64,000 nucleotides of DNA from assembly GCF_030817475.1 (NCBI RefSeq), contig NZ_JAUSZJ010000002.1, forward strand, positions 1,851,501-1,915,500, in the 5' to 3' direction. This document shows, piece after piece, positions 16,284 to 24,910 of this stretch. Every line of letters starts with the position of its first letter. Positions within the stretch are counted from its first letter, which is position 1. The notes beneath the pieces are model-generated. The model had not been told where the DNA came from and did no database searches. It worked only from the letters and a program-made list of their open reading frames with translations. Position numbers and translations under genes: made by a program. Origin of the DNA: Streptomyces sp. V2I9 (GTDB taxonomy: Bacteria > Actinomycetota > Actinomycetes > Streptomycetales > Streptomycetaceae).

Positions 16284-17720
16284 CTAGAAGGGGTCGAACT
16301 CGTCGTACTCCTTCTGCGCGTCGTCGCGTTCGGCCTCGCGGTCCTTGCGCCGCTGCGCCGCGGGGCGCGGCTCCTCCAGGCGGTGGTCCTCGCCACGACG
16401 GCCGAGCATCTCGGCGCCGGCCTGCACGGTCGGCTCCCAGTCGAAGACGACCGCGTTGTCCTCGGCACCGATCGCGACGCCGTCGCCGGCGCGGGCGCCC
16501 GCCTTCATCAGGGCTTCCTCGACGCCGAGGCGGTTGAGCCGGTCCGCGAGGTAGCCGACGGCCTCGTCGTTGTTGAAGTCGGTCTGGCGCACCCAGCGCT
16601 CGGGCTTCTCGCCGCGCACGCGGTAGAGGTCCTCGCCCTCGGCGGTGACCGTGAAACCCGACTCGTCGACGGCCTTCGGGCGGATGACGATACGGGTCGC
16701 CTCCTCCTTCGGCTTGGCCGCGCGCGCCTCGGCGATGATTCCGGCGAGCGCGTAGGAGAGCTCGTTGAGGCCCTTGTGCGCGATCGCGGAGACCTCGAAG
16801 ACGCGGTAGCCGCGGGCCTCCAGATCGGGGCGGATCATGTCGGCGAGGTCCTGGCCGTCGGGGATGTCCACCTTGTTGAGGGCGACGATGCGGGGCCGGT
16901 CCTCCAGGCCGCCGTACTGGCGCAGCTCCTCCTCGATGATGTCGAGGTCGGAGACGGGGTCACGGTCGGACTCCAGGGTGGCGGTGTCCAGGACGTGCAC
17001 GAGCACCGAGCAGCGCTCGACGTGCCGCAGGAACTCCAGACCGAGGCCCTTGCCCTGGCTGGCGCCGGGGATGAGTCCGGGGACGTCCGCGACGGTGTAG
17101 ACGGTGGAGCCGGCGGTGACGACGCCGAGGTTCGGTACGAGGGTGGTGAACGGGTAGTCCGCGATCTTCGGCTTGGCCGCCGAGAGCACCGAGATCAGCG
17201 AGGACTTGCCGGCGCTCGGGTAGCCCACGAGGGCCACGTCGGCGACGGTCTTGAGCTCCAGGACGATGTCCCGGCTCTCCCCCGGCTCACCGAGCAGCGC
17301 GAAGCCCGGAGCCTTGCGCCGGGTCGAGGCCAGCGCCGCGTTGCCGAGGCCGCCGCGGCCACCCTGACCTGCCACGAAGGTGGTGCCCTGGCCGACGAGG
17401 TCGGCGAGGACGTTCCCGTCCTTGTCGAGGACGACGGTGCCGTCCGGCACGGGCAGGACCAGGTCCTGGCCGTCCTTGCCGGAGCGGTGGCCGCCCGCGC
17501 CGGGCTGGCCGTTGGTGGCCTTGCGGTGGGGGTGGTGGTGGTAGTCGAGCAGCGTGGTCACGGCCTGCTCGACGACGAGGATCACATCGCCGCCTCGTCC
17601 GCCGTTGCCCCCGTCGGGGCCACCCAGCGGCTTGAACTTCTCACGGTGGACGGAGGCGCAGCCGTGGCCTCCGTTACCCGCGGCGGCATGCAGCTCGACG
17701 CGGTCCACGAAGGTGGTCAT
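16284..17720 (-). CDS. obg: GTPase Obg (CgtA)
   Basis: Obg is a ribosome-associated GTPase needed for large-subunit maturation and linked to growth and sporulation control in Streptomyces. The 478 residues show the glycine-rich Obg fold at the N-terminus ('[10 protein letters not shown]', '[11 protein letters not shown]', 'GGRGGLGNA'), the GTPase domain with 'GYPSAGKSS' (G1), '[10 protein letters not shown]' (G2), 'DVPGLI' (G3), 'NKVD' (G4) and 'SAIAHKG' (G5), then the OCT domain and a charged tail rich in Asp/Glu/Arg/Lys ending 'EFDPF'. ATG 17720 follows GGAGG. A nested hairpin lies between rpmA and obg, so obg may be partly uncoupled from the ribosomal genes. Confidence 0.97.
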   Translation of the reverse strand: MTTFVDRVELHAAAGNGGHGCASVHREKFKPLGGPDGGNGGRGGDVILVVEQAVTTLLDYHHHPHRKATNGQPGAGGHRSGKDGQDLVLPVPDGTVVLDKDGNVLADLVGQGTTFVAGQGGRGGLGNAALASTRRKAPGFALLGEPGESRDIVLELKTVADVALVGYPSAGKSSLISVLSAAKPKIADYPFTTLVPNLGVVTAGSTVYTVADVPGLIPGASQGKGLGLEFLRHVERCSVLVHVLDTATLESDRDPVSDLDIIEEELRQYGGLEDRPRIVALNKVDIPDGQDLADMIRPDLEARGYRVFEVSAIAHKGLNELSYALAGIIAEARAAKPKEEATRIVIRPKAVDESGFTVTAEGEDLYRVRGEKPERWVRQTDFNNDEAVGYLADRLNRLGVEEALMKAGARAGDGVAIGAEDNAVVFDWEPTVQAGAEMLGRRGEDHRLEEPRPAAQRRKDREAERDDAQKEYDEFDPF

Positions 17721-17774
17721 GGTCAGTGCCTCCAGGTACAGCGGGAAAAGCGGAATTGTCTCTGTCGTAACACG

Positions 17775-17827
17775 CCGAGGGCGGACCCGCTTCCCCGTTC
17801 ACCGGGAAAGCTGCGGTCCGCCCTCGG
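17775..17827 (-). terminator. Nested hairpin between rpmA and obg
   Basis: A perfect 13-bp outer stem (17775-17787 and 17815-17827) encloses a second short hairpin (ttcccg/cgggaa). It starts 37 nt after rpmA and ends 55 nt before obg. It could terminate or attenuate read-through, setting ribosomal protein output above Obg output. Confidence 0.6.
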
Positions 17828-17863
17828 AAGGTGCTGTGTCGTTCTGCGCGCGTCGGGAAGAAC

Positions 17864-18121
17864 TCAGACGGCGAGCGGAACGATGTTCACGACCTTGCGG
17901 CCACGGTGCGTGCCGAACTCCACCGCACCGGCGGCGAGCGCGAACAGCGTGTCGTCGCCGCCACGGCCGACGCCCGTGCCCGGGTGGAAGTGGGTGCCGC
18001 GCTGGCGGACCAGGATCTCACCGGCGTTGACGGCCTGACCGCCGAAGCGCTTCACGCCGAGCCGCTGAGCGTTGGAGTCGCGCCCGTTCCGAGTGGACGA
18101 TGCGCCCTTCTTGTGTGCCAT
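17864..18121 (-). CDS. rpmA: Large-subunit ribosomal protein bL27
   Basis: bL27 reaches with its N-terminus toward the peptidyl transferase centre of the 50S subunit. The 85-residue sequence starts '[16 protein letters not shown]', without the cleaved extension found in Firmicutes, and contains '[11 protein letters not shown]', '[13 protein letters not shown]' and '[10 protein letters not shown]', all family signatures. ATG 18121 lies 14 nt after rplU, as in the standard rplU-rpmA operon. Confidence 0.98.
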   Translation of the reverse strand: MAHKKGASSTRNGRDSNAQRLGVKRFGGQAVNAGEILVRQRGTHFHPGTGVGRGGDDTLFALAAGAVEFGTHRGRKVVNIVPLAV

Positions 18122-18135
18122 GTGTTCTCAGTCCC

Positions 18136-18456
18136 TTACTTCGCAGCCGCGGGGATGCCGGTGACCTTGATCGCCGTGTACTGCTGGCGGTGACCCTGGC
18201 GACGGCGGTAGCCGGTCTTGTTCTTGTAGCGAAGGATGTCGATCTTCGCGCCCTTGTGGTGGTCCACGACCTCGGCCGTGACCTTGATGCCGTCGAGCAC
18301 CCACGGGTCGCTGGTGACCGCGTCACCGTCGACAACGAGCAGGGTCGAGAGCTCGACCGTGTCGCCAACCTTGGCAGTGGAAATCTTGTCAACCTCAACG
18401 ATGTCGCCGACAGCAACCTTGTGCTGGCGACCACCGCTGCGCACGATGGCGTACAC
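18136..18456 (-). CDS. rplU: Large-subunit ribosomal protein bL21
   Basis: bL21 binds 23S rRNA. The 106 residues begin '[14 protein letters not shown]' and contain 'GDIVEVDKI', '[29 protein letters not shown]' region near the end, typical of the family. The GTG at 18456 is the start; GAGAGAGA upstream serves as ribosome binding site. The frame remains open upstream to 18621 but those residues do not belong to the family. The gene is read away from the acetyltransferase gene of cluster B, with a 299-bp divergent promoter region between (18457-18755) in which no further feature is recognised. Confidence 0.97.
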   Translation of the reverse strand: MYAIVRSGGRQHKVAVGDIVEVDKISTAKVGDTVELSTLLVVDGDAVTSDPWVLDGIKVTAEVVDHHKGAKIDILRYKNKTGYRRRQGHRQQYTAIKVTGIPAAAK

Positions 18457-18755
18457 GCGGATCTCTCTCTCGCTCGGAACGGGACCCCTGATGCCAGCCG
18501 CCCGCGCGGGCCGGGGCCCGAATCGATCCGGAAGGATGAGCGGCCTCTCCTGGCGGACGGCGCGAACACCGACCGTGACCGGGAGGGATGTGCTCAGGGG
18601 TAGTGCGTCGAAGAAACACACCGAGGGTCAAGGTTACGGGGCGGGGGTGTGGGGGTCAAACCGGGTCGCCGGGCGCAGGCCGGGCCCGGTCCACCGGACC
18701 GGCGGACCGCCCCCCGTATGCTTTCGGGGCGCATCAGCTCTCCGAAAGGCATGCC

Positions 18756-19352
18756 GTGAACTACAGGGTCCAGCCCACCGCCCAGGTCGACGAGACCGCC
18801 GAGATCGGGGCCGGCTCCAGCGTCTGGGAGCTGGCGCAGATCCGCGAGGGAGCCAGGCTCGGCGAGGGCTGCGTCATCGGCCGCGGCGCGTACGTCGGGA
18901 CCGGCGTGCGCATCGGCGACAACGTGAAGCTGCAGAACTACGCCCTCGTGTACGAGCCCGCCGAGCTCGGCGACGGCGTCTTCGTCGGCCCCGCGGTCGT
19001 CCTCACCAACGACCACAACCCGCGCTCGGTCGACCCTGACGGCAAGCAGAAGCGCGGCGGTGACTGGGAGGCGGTCGGCGTGAAGGTCGCCGAGGGCGCC
19101 TCGCTCGGCGCCCGCTCGGTCTGCGTCGCCCCGGTCCGTATCGGCCGGTGGGCGATGGTCGCGGCCGGCGCGGTGGTCACCAAGGACGTCCCCGACTTCG
19201 CCCTGGTGGTCGGTGTACCCGCCCGGCAGATCGGCTGGGTCGGCCACAGCGGTGTCCGGCTGGTCGAGCGCGGGGGCGAGCCGGGGGTGTGGGAGTGCCC
19301 GCAGAGCGGGGCTCTGTACGAGGAGAAGGACGGAGTGCTCGCGGAGCGCTGA
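18756..19352 (+). CDS. Left-handed beta-helix N-acetyltransferase (WbpD/WlbB-like)
   Basis: The 198-residue enzyme is made of hexapeptide repeats ('AEIGAGSSV', 'ARLGEGCVIGRGAYV', 'VRIGDNVKLQN') and carries the subfamily motif 'GVFVGPAVVLTNDHNPR' (about residues 78-94), then 'GAVVTKDVPDFALVVGVPAR'. In the Wbp pathway such enzymes acetylate the 3-amino group of a UDP-3-amino sugar uronate with acetyl-CoA. GTG 18756 is chosen with GAAAGG upstream; the open frame from 18588 is not part of the fold. It is the only plus-strand gene of cluster B and converges on the dehydrogenase gene, with a shared hairpin between. The C-terminal 25 residues ('VWECPQSGALYEE') resemble a small extra module. The cluster partners make the WbpD role likely. 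Confidence 0.85.
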   Translation: MNYRVQPTAQVDETAEIGAGSSVWELAQIREGARLGEGCVIGRGAYVGTGVRIGDNVKLQNYALVYEPAELGDGVFVGPAVVLTNDHNPRSVDPDGKQKRGGDWEAVGVKVAEGASLGARSVCVAPVRIGRWAMVAAGAVVTKDVPDFALVVGVPARQIGWVGHSGVRLVERGGEPGVWECPQSGALYEEKDGVLAER

Positions 19353-19368
19353 GCGCCCCGCAGGACGC

Positions 19369-19408
19369 GGAGCCGTGCCGGGGCGAGCGCCCGCCCCGGC
19401 ACGGCTCC
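19369..19408. terminator. Bidirectional hairpin between convergent cluster B genes
   Basis: A perfect 16-bp stem (19369-19384 and 19393-19408) with an 8-nt loop sits between two stops (19352 on plus, 19416 on minus) and can terminate both transcripts. Confidence 0.75.
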
Positions 19409-19415
19409 ACGGCGT

Positions 19416-20702
19416 TCAGCCCCCGATGACCACGCGGCGTACGCCGGCCCAGTTGGCCGGGTCCGTGGTGCGGCGGCCGTCGACCAGGACGCGGACGTCC
19501 GGGAGGTCGGCGGCGGACAGCTCGCGGTACTCGGCGTGGTCGGCCTGGAGGATCGCGGCGGTGACGGCCTGGTGGCCGTCGTGCGGGACGAGACCGAGGG
19601 CGGACAGCTCCTCGGCCGTGTACATCGGGTCCGAGACGAACGGCACCGCGCCCCGCGCCTTCAGGGCCTCGACGACGCCGAAGACACCGGAGAACGCGGT
19701 CTCCTTGACACCGCCGCGGTAGGCCGCGCCCAGCACCAGGACCCCGACGCCGTCCAGGTCGCCGTAGGCGGCGGCCAGCAGATCGACGGCGTACGCGGGC
19801 ATCGCGGCGTTGGCCTCGCGGGCCGAGCGCACGACGGTCGCCTCCGGGTCGTTCCACAGGTACATCCGCGGGTAGATCGGGATGCAGTGGCCGCCGACGG
19901 CGATACCGGGCTGGTGGATGTGGCTGTAGGGCTGGCTGTTGCAGGCCTCGATGACCTTCTTGACGTCGATGTCGTTCTGGTCGGCGAACCGGGCGAACTG
20001 GTTGGCCAGGCCGATGTTGACGTCGCGGTACGTGGTCTCGGCGAGCTTCGCCAGCTCGGACGCCTCCGCCGTGCCGAGGTCCCAGACCCCGTTCGGGCGG
20101 GGCAGGTCCTCGCGCTCGTCGAAGTCGAGGACCGACTCGTAGAAGGCGACGCCGGCCGCGGCGGACGCCTCGTCGATGCCGCCGACGAGCTTGGGGTAGC
20201 GGCGCAGGTCGGCGAAGACCCGGCCGGTGAGCACCCGCTCCGGGGAGAAGACCAGGTGGAAGTCCTCACCCGGGGTCAGGCCCGAGCCCTCGGCCAGCAT
20301 CGGCGCCCAGCGGGTACGGGTGGTGCCCACCGGCAGCGTGGTCTCGTAGCTGACCAGCGTGCCGGGCTTCAGGCCCGCCGCGATGGCCCGCGTGGCGGCG
20401 TCCATCCACCCGAAGTCCGGGGTGCCCTCGGCGTCCACGAAGAGCGGGACGACGACCACGACGGCGTCGGACGCGGCGACCGCGGCGGTGGTGTCCGTCG
20501 TGGCGGAGAGCAGACCGGCGCCGACGGTCTCCTTGAGCTTCACGTCGAGGTCGTACTCGCCGGGGAACGGCTCGGTGGCCGCGTTGACGAGCTCGACGAC
20601 CTTCTCGTTGACGTCCGCGCCGATGACCCGGTGGCCCTTGGCGGCGAACTGCACGGCGAGCGGAAGCCCGATCTTGCCGAGCGCGACTACACAGATGTTC
20701 AT
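19416..20702 (-). CDS. UDP-N-acetylhexosamine 6-dehydrogenase (WbpA/WecC-like)
   Basis: This 428-residue enzyme belongs to the UDP-glucose/UDP-GlcNAc/UDP-ManNAc dehydrogenase family, which oxidises C6 of a UDP-sugar to a carboxylate with two NAD+. Visible are 'VVALGKIGLPLAVQFA' (nucleotide loop near residue 5), 'YETTLPVGTTRT', 'FSPERVLTGR', 'ELAKLAETTYRDVNIGLANQ' region, and the catalytic cysteine in 'AVGGHCIPIYP' (about 260-270). ATG 20702 follows GAGGAAGTAACC in the end of the previous gene; only 5 nt separate the two genes. With the aminotransferase, oxidoreductase and acetyltransferase of the cluster, UDP-GlcNAc is the most likely substrate, since no C2 epimerase gene is present. ManNAc use cannot be excluded. 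Confidence 0.87.
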   Translation of the reverse strand: MNICVVALGKIGLPLAVQFAAKGHRVIGADVNEKVVELVNAATEPFPGEYDLDVKLKETVGAGLLSATTDTTAAVAASDAVVVVVPLFVDAEGTPDFGWMDAATRAIAAGLKPGTLVSYETTLPVGTTRTRWAPMLAEGSGLTPGEDFHLVFSPERVLTGRVFADLRRYPKLVGGIDEASAAAGVAFYESVLDFDEREDLPRPNGVWDLGTAEASELAKLAETTYRDVNIGLANQFARFADQNDIDVKKVIEACNSQPYSHIHQPGIAVGGHCIPIYPRMYLWNDPEATVVRSAREANAAMPAYAVDLLAAAYGDLDGVGVLVLGAAYRGGVKETAFSGVFGVVEALKARGAVPFVSDPMYTAEELSALGLVPHDGHQAVTAAILQADHAEYRELSAADLPDVRVLVDGRRTTDPANWAGVRRVVIGG

Positions 20703-20707
20703 CGGGG

Positions 20708-22324
20708 TTACTTCCTCTTCGACCTGGACAGAATGCGGCGCAGCCGTGCGCCCACGCCGGGCTTCGGGTCCCACAGGGGGGCCGTCGTGATCACGAGCCG
20801 CCCCTTCGGGTTCGGGCTCGCCGCGACCCGGTAGGGGGTGCGGCTCCCCCAACGGCGCGCCAGCGGCATCGGCAGCCCCTCGGTGCGGACCGGGATCTCG
20901 TACGTGGAGCCGGCCACGTCGACGTGGACGCGTACGCCGCGCTTGGCCCGGACCGGCTCGATCGGGATGCGGGCGCTCAGCAGGGTGCCCGTGCCGTCCT
21001 CGGCGGGCTCCCTGGTGAACTCGCCGACCGCTTCGGGGCGTGCGGCGTCCTCGGGCAGTTTGCGGGCGCCGGCCTTGTCGGCGGTCTTCGGCATGGCGCC
21101 CTGGGCGAGGACGACGACGGCCGACGTCGCGTCGCCCGTGACACCCGTCCGCAGCGAGAGCGTGAGGGCGAGCTGCTCACCGCTCTGCTCCCAGGCGGCC
21201 GACTCCAGTTTCGTACCTGCCGCGAGCCTGCCCGCGACCGTCTCGCGTGCCTCGTACCAGTGCTCGTCCAGGCCGACGGCCGGGTCCCGGAAGCCCGGAT
21301 AGAGCGCGAAGGCCCGCTCGCCTTCCAGCAGGAAGGGCGGGGCCCCGTGCTCCTCCTCGTCCGCGATGGCGCGGGTGAGCTCATCGACGGCGCCGCGCAG
21401 GGCGAGGCCGAAGCGCACCCGGCGCTTGACTCCGGTGCCGTCGCGCAGCCCGTCCGTGAAGTAGGCGTCCACCAGCGCGCCGACACCCTCGCAGACCTGA
21501 CGGCGGGTGCCGGCGTCGAGCGCGGGGAAGTCCTTCTGCAGGAGCTTGGTCAGCTCCCAGTCGAAGTGCCGCTTGAACACCGCGTCACGCTGCGGACCGG
21601 CGGGGATCAGCGCGGCCGTGTGCTCCATGATCCGCTGGACGCACCGGAGCCGGGCCACGTGGTCCGCCCGGTACGTGATGTTGCTGGCGTCGCCGCGCTT
21701 GACCGCGTAGTAGCAGGTGTAGTCGGAGATCACGGAGATCTTCCGGGCCCGGACGCACGCCTCGATGGTGAACGGCTGGTCACTGCCGACCGGCATGTCC
21801 TCGGGGAAGCGGAGCCCGTGCTTCTCCACCAGCTCCCGGCGGAACAGCTTGGTGTTGGCCAGCGTGTAGGGAAGCGCGGAGTCGTCGAGGGTGACGTCCC
21901 GGTTCCCGGTGTAGAGCTTCTGGTGGACGTAACGCCCGTTGGTGCCGACCATCTTGCCGACGACCACGTCGGACTCGTTGGCGTCGGCGCAGGCGACCAT
22001 CCGCTCCAGCGCCTCCTCGCCGAGGTGGTCGTCGGACCCGATGAAGTAGACGTAGCGGCCGGTCGCCAGCTCCAGCGCGCGGTTGCTGGGAGCGGCCGGG
22101 CCGCCGGAGTTGGGCTGGTGGACGACGGTGAAGACGTCCGGGTGACGCTGGGCGAAGAGGTCGAGTTCCTCACCGCTGCCGTCGGTCGAGCCGTCGTCGA
22201 CCGCCACGACCTGCAGCCGCTCATGACCGATGCTCTGGCCCACCAGCGAGTTCAGGCACTCGGTGAGGTACGGCATCGTGTTGTAGACGGCGACGACGAC
22301 CGTGACATCAGCCCCTCGTGTCAT
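20708..22324 (-). CDS. Family 2 glycosyltransferase, surface-polymer cluster B
   Basis: The 538-residue protein starts with a GT2 domain: 'VTVVVAVYNTMPYLTECL', 'VAVDDGSTDGSG' and 'YFIGSDDHLGEEALERMV', where Ser replaces the first Asp of the usual DxD (SDD). A helical module ('PAGPQRDAVFKRHFDW') and a beta-rich C-terminal domain (about 330-530) with a basic tail follow. Its first 300 residues are clearly paralogous to the cluster A GT2. ATG 22324 overlaps the preceding gene's stop as ATGA, so translation is coupled. It probably transfers a sugar from the pathway encoded in the same unit. Confidence 0.87.
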   Translation of the reverse strand: MTRGADVTVVVAVYNTMPYLTECLNSLVGQSIGHERLQVVAVDDGSTDGSGEELDLFAQRHPDVFTVVHQPNSGGPAAPSNRALELATGRYVYFIGSDDHLGEEALERMVACADANESDVVVGKMVGTNGRYVHQKLYTGNRDVTLDDSALPYTLANTKLFRRELVEKHGLRFPEDMPVGSDQPFTIEACVRARKISVISDYTCYYAVKRGDASNITYRADHVARLRCVQRIMEHTAALIPAGPQRDAVFKRHFDWELTKLLQKDFPALDAGTRRQVCEGVGALVDAYFTDGLRDGTGVKRRVRFGLALRGAVDELTRAIADEEEHGAPPFLLEGERAFALYPGFRDPAVGLDEHWYEARETVAGRLAAGTKLESAAWEQSGEQLALTLSLRTGVTGDATSAVVVLAQGAMPKTADKAGARKLPEDAARPEAVGEFTREPAEDGTGTLLSARIPIEPVRAKRGVRVHVDVAGSTYEIPVRTEGLPMPLARRWGSRTPYRVAASPNPKGRLVITTAPLWDPKPGVGARLRRILSRSKRK

Positions 22325-23901
22325 GCCATCACCTGGGAACCGGGTTGTTGCGCCTTCACCGGCGCCGCTCCGACCAGCCGCGAGTACACCCGGTCGAGCA
22401 CCTCGGCCTGGGCCTCCCAGGTCCAGTTCTCCAGCAGCCCCTCGCGTTCGTACACGGCGCGGTACTTCGCGGGATCGGCGAGCACCGACTTGACCGCCCG
22501 GACGTAGTCGGAGACGTCCTCGGCGGTGAAGACCTCGCCCTGGCCCGTGCGGGCGACCATGGCCCCCATCGTCTTGACGTCGCTCACCACGAACGGCAGG
22601 CGAGCGTGGGAGTACTCGAAGAACTTCGTGATCAGGGCGATCTCGTGGTTCGGCCAGTGGTGGATGGGAATGACGCCCACATCCGCCGCGGACAGGAAGG
22701 GCACCACCTGGTAGTGCGGCACGTACGGCAGGATGTGCAGCCGTTCGGTGACGCCCAACTCGGCGGCGCGCTCCTTCAACTCCTGCATGTAGGCCGAGTT
22801 GGGCCGCAGGACGACGAAGGCCACGTGCGTGCCGGGGAGCTGGGGCAGCGCCTCGACCATGATGTCGAGCCCGCGCTGCGGTGCCGCGGCGCCACTGTAG
22901 ACCGCCAGGGGCACGTCGGGCCCGATGCCGCACAGTTCCCGCAGGTCGGGGACCGGCTCCGCGGCCTGTTCCGGCGAGATCTCGGCGTCGGGCGCGTTGA
23001 GCACCACCTCGGGCAGGGTCTTCAGTCCGTGGCGCTCGACCAGCATCTCGGCCAGGGTGCCGGAGACCGTCGTGACGGCGTCGGCGTACTTCGCGTACTC
23101 CCGCTCGTGGCCGCACTGCGCGATGTGCCAGCGCGGGTGCGGGTTCCACGGCTTGATTCCGGGCAGGAACTCGTGGACGTCCCAGAGGATCTTGACCTTG
23201 CGGCCCTTGGCCTCGGCGCGCAGCTTCGCCCGTGCCGCCACGCCGAGCATGCGGAAGTCGTTGGCGTGGATCACATCGGGTTCGAGTCGGTCGATGACCT
23301 TCCCGTAGGCCAGTTCGAAGTCCCACAGAGCCGGGTCGAGGCGTCGCCAGGCCCGGTCCCCCATGGTCCGCACCCAGAAGGCCGTGGTGAAACGGTCCAG
23401 CGCCGAGTCCATGTTCTTGCGCCGCAGCGCGAGCGCCTCGGTGCGGCCGGCCCGGAAGTGCACCCACTTGTTCAGGGCCTTCGCCAGCAGGCGCGGCGGC
23501 AGCAGAGCCGCTGAGCCCAGCGCCGACTTGTCACGCCTGGCCTCGACGCTCCGGACGTTCAGCTCGGCACGCCAGGCCTTCATCCGCTGCTTCCGGTACT
23601 CCGCCAGCGGGCCGGGCGGGTACGCGAGAGGCGAACGCAGCACGGCACGGCGGTACTCGTGACGACGGCGGTGCATGGGCGTCGGCACATGCAGCAGGCG
23701 GACCCGCGCCTCGCCGAGCCGCCATTTCTGCGTCTTCTTGGTGGGCGACTTGCCCAGAAGCACCACATCCCAGCCGGCGTCCGCCGCCGAACGGGCTTCT
23801 TTCTGCACCCGGGAGTCGCCGTTGACGCCGTTGTCGACGAGCATCACGATCTTGCCGCGGGTGCTGCGCTCCGGCCCTGCGGCCGAGCTGTCAATCGCCA
23901 T
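22321..23901 (-). CDS. Family 4 (GT-B) glycosyltransferase, cluster B
   Basis: The 526-residue protein has the two-lobed GT-B plan: 'VMLVDNGVNGDSRVQKEA' near the start, 'PDVIHANDF' at the end of the first lobe, then 'LAVYSGAAAPQRGLDIMVEAL' (about 335-355), 'LHILPYVPHYQVVPFLSAADVGVIP' region and the 'NHEIALITKFFEYSHARLPFVVSD' acceptor/donor loop of GT4 enzymes. A long basic insertion (about 65-200) precedes 'ELAYGKVIDRLEPDVIH'. ATG 23901 overlaps the oxidoreductase gene by 11 bp; AGGAG lies 17 nt upstream. It likely acts at the inner membrane face in building the same glycan as the adjacent GT2. Confidence 0.85.
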   Translation of the reverse strand: MAIDSSAAGPERSTRGKIVMLVDNGVNGDSRVQKEARSAADAGWDVVLLGKSPTKKTQKWRLGEARVRLLHVPTPMHRRRHEYRRAVLRSPLAYPPGPLAEYRKQRMKAWRAELNVRSVEARRDKSALGSAALLPPRLLAKALNKWVHFRAGRTEALALRRKNMDSALDRFTTAFWVRTMGDRAWRRLDPALWDFELAYGKVIDRLEPDVIHANDFRMLGVAARAKLRAEAKGRKVKILWDVHEFLPGIKPWNPHPRWHIAQCGHEREYAKYADAVTTVSGTLAEMLVERHGLKTLPEVVLNAPDAEISPEQAAEPVPDLRELCGIGPDVPLAVYSGAAAPQRGLDIMVEALPQLPGTHVAFVVLRPNSAYMQELKERAAELGVTERLHILPYVPHYQVVPFLSAADVGVIPIHHWPNHEIALITKFFEYSHARLPFVVSDVKTMGAMVARTGQGEVFTAEDVSDYVRAVKSVLADPAKYRAVYEREGLLENWTWEAQAEVLDRVYSRLVGAAPVKAQQPGSQVMA

Positions 23902-24910
23902 GACGGGCGGGCTCTCCTGTCTCGAACACAACGGTCCGGCCGGTGTTGGCCGAGTCGAGCAGCGATGTCGCCACCTCGACGGTGCGCAGCCCCTGCCGGA
24001 GGGTGCAGATGTCGGCCGGCTTGCCCTGCACCGCGTCGCGGAACAGTTCGTGCTCGACGAGCAGCGGCTCGCGCTTGGGGATGGCGTAGCGGACCATGTC
24101 GCCCTCGGAGACCCCGCGGAAGGCGCGCAGCGCCTCCCATTCGGTGGTGACCGCGGCGTTGGAGTGGAAGGTGAGGTCGGCGGTGAGGGTGTCCGCGATG
24201 AAGCAGCCGCGCTCGCCGGTGACCGAGGTGAACCGTTCCTTGAGCGGGCTCAGCCAGTTGACCAGGTGGTTGACCATGGTGCCGTCGGAGAGCTGGCCCA
24301 CGGCGGAGACCATGTCCTCGTGGGGGCGCCCGGACTTGGAGACGGTGTGCGCGGCGATCGAGGTGTACGTCTGCCCGGTGACCCAGCCCGTCAGGTCGAT
24401 GTCGTGCGTGGCGAGGTCCTTGACCACGCCGACGTCCGCGATGCGGTGCGGGAAGGGGCCCTGGCGGCGGGTGACGACCTGGTAGACGTCGCCCAGCTCG
24501 CCGGCCTCCAGGCGGGCGCGGAGCGACAGCAGGGCCGGGTTGCAGCGCTCGATGTGGCCGACGCCGGCCACCAGGCCGCGCGACTCGAAGGCGTCCACGA
24601 GGCGGCGGGCGCCCTCGACGGTGTCCGCGAGCGGCTTCTCGATGAGGGCGCAGACCCCGGCGTCGGCGAGCTGGAGGCCGACCTCCTCGTGCAGCGCGGT
24701 CGGGCAGGCCACGACGGCGTAGTCGATGCCGAGGGCGATCAGCTCCTCGACGGTGGACAGGACGGGGGCACCCTGGGCCCAGCCGTTCTTGTCGCCCATC
24801 GGGTCGACGACGCCGACCAGCTCGACGCCTTCCAGGCCTGCGAGGACGCGGGCGTGGTGGCGGCCCATGGAGCCGAGGCCGACGAGCCCGGCCTTCAGTA
24901 CGGCACTCAC
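23891..24910 (-). CDS. Gfo/Idh/MocA-family oxidoreductase (UDP-sugar 3-dehydrogenase, WbpB/GnnA-like)
   Basis: The 339 residues hold an N-terminal Rossmann domain ('AGLVGLGSMGRHHARVL', residues about 7-23), the 'EKPLADT' motif with its catalytic lysine (about 93-99) and the C-terminal alpha/beta domain with 'DVGVVKDLATHDIDL', typical of members that oxidise C3 of UDP-N-acetylhexosamines or their uronates. The product ketone would be the substrate of the aminotransferase encoded just before it. GTG 24910 overlaps that gene's stop as GTGA with GGGGAG upstream. Whether it acts on UDP-GlcNAc (GnnA type) or UDP-GlcNAcA (WbpB type) cannot be told by eye. Confidence 0.83.
   Translation of the reverse strand: MSAVLKAGLVGLGSMGRHHARVLAGLEGVELVGVVDPMGDKNGWAQGAPVLSTVEELIALGIDYAVVACPTALHEEVGLQLADAGVCALIEKPLADTVEGARRLVDAFESRGLVAGVGHIERCNPALLSLRARLEAGELGDVYQVVTRRQGPFPHRIADVGVVKDLATHDIDLTGWVTGQTYTSIAAHTVSKSGRPHEDMVSAVGQLSDGTMVNHLVNWLSPLKERFTSVTGERGCFIADTLTADLTFHSNAAVTTEWEALRAFRGVSEGDMVRYAIPKREPLLVEHELFRDAVQGKPADICTLRQGLRTVEVATSLLDSANTGRTVVFETGEPARHGD

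Noticed and set aside
18457..18620. Ribosomal protein L21 leader RNA before rplU
   Set aside because: The stretch has some pairing potential, but no arrangement I can match to a known L21 leader, and such leaders are best known outside Streptomyces.
20708..23467. Apparent 919-codon fusion of GT4 and GT2
   Set aside because: The first part is the GT4 gene in the wrong frame (Arg/Gly/Pro-rich). The real GT2 starts at ATG 22324, overlapping the GT4 stop as ATGA.
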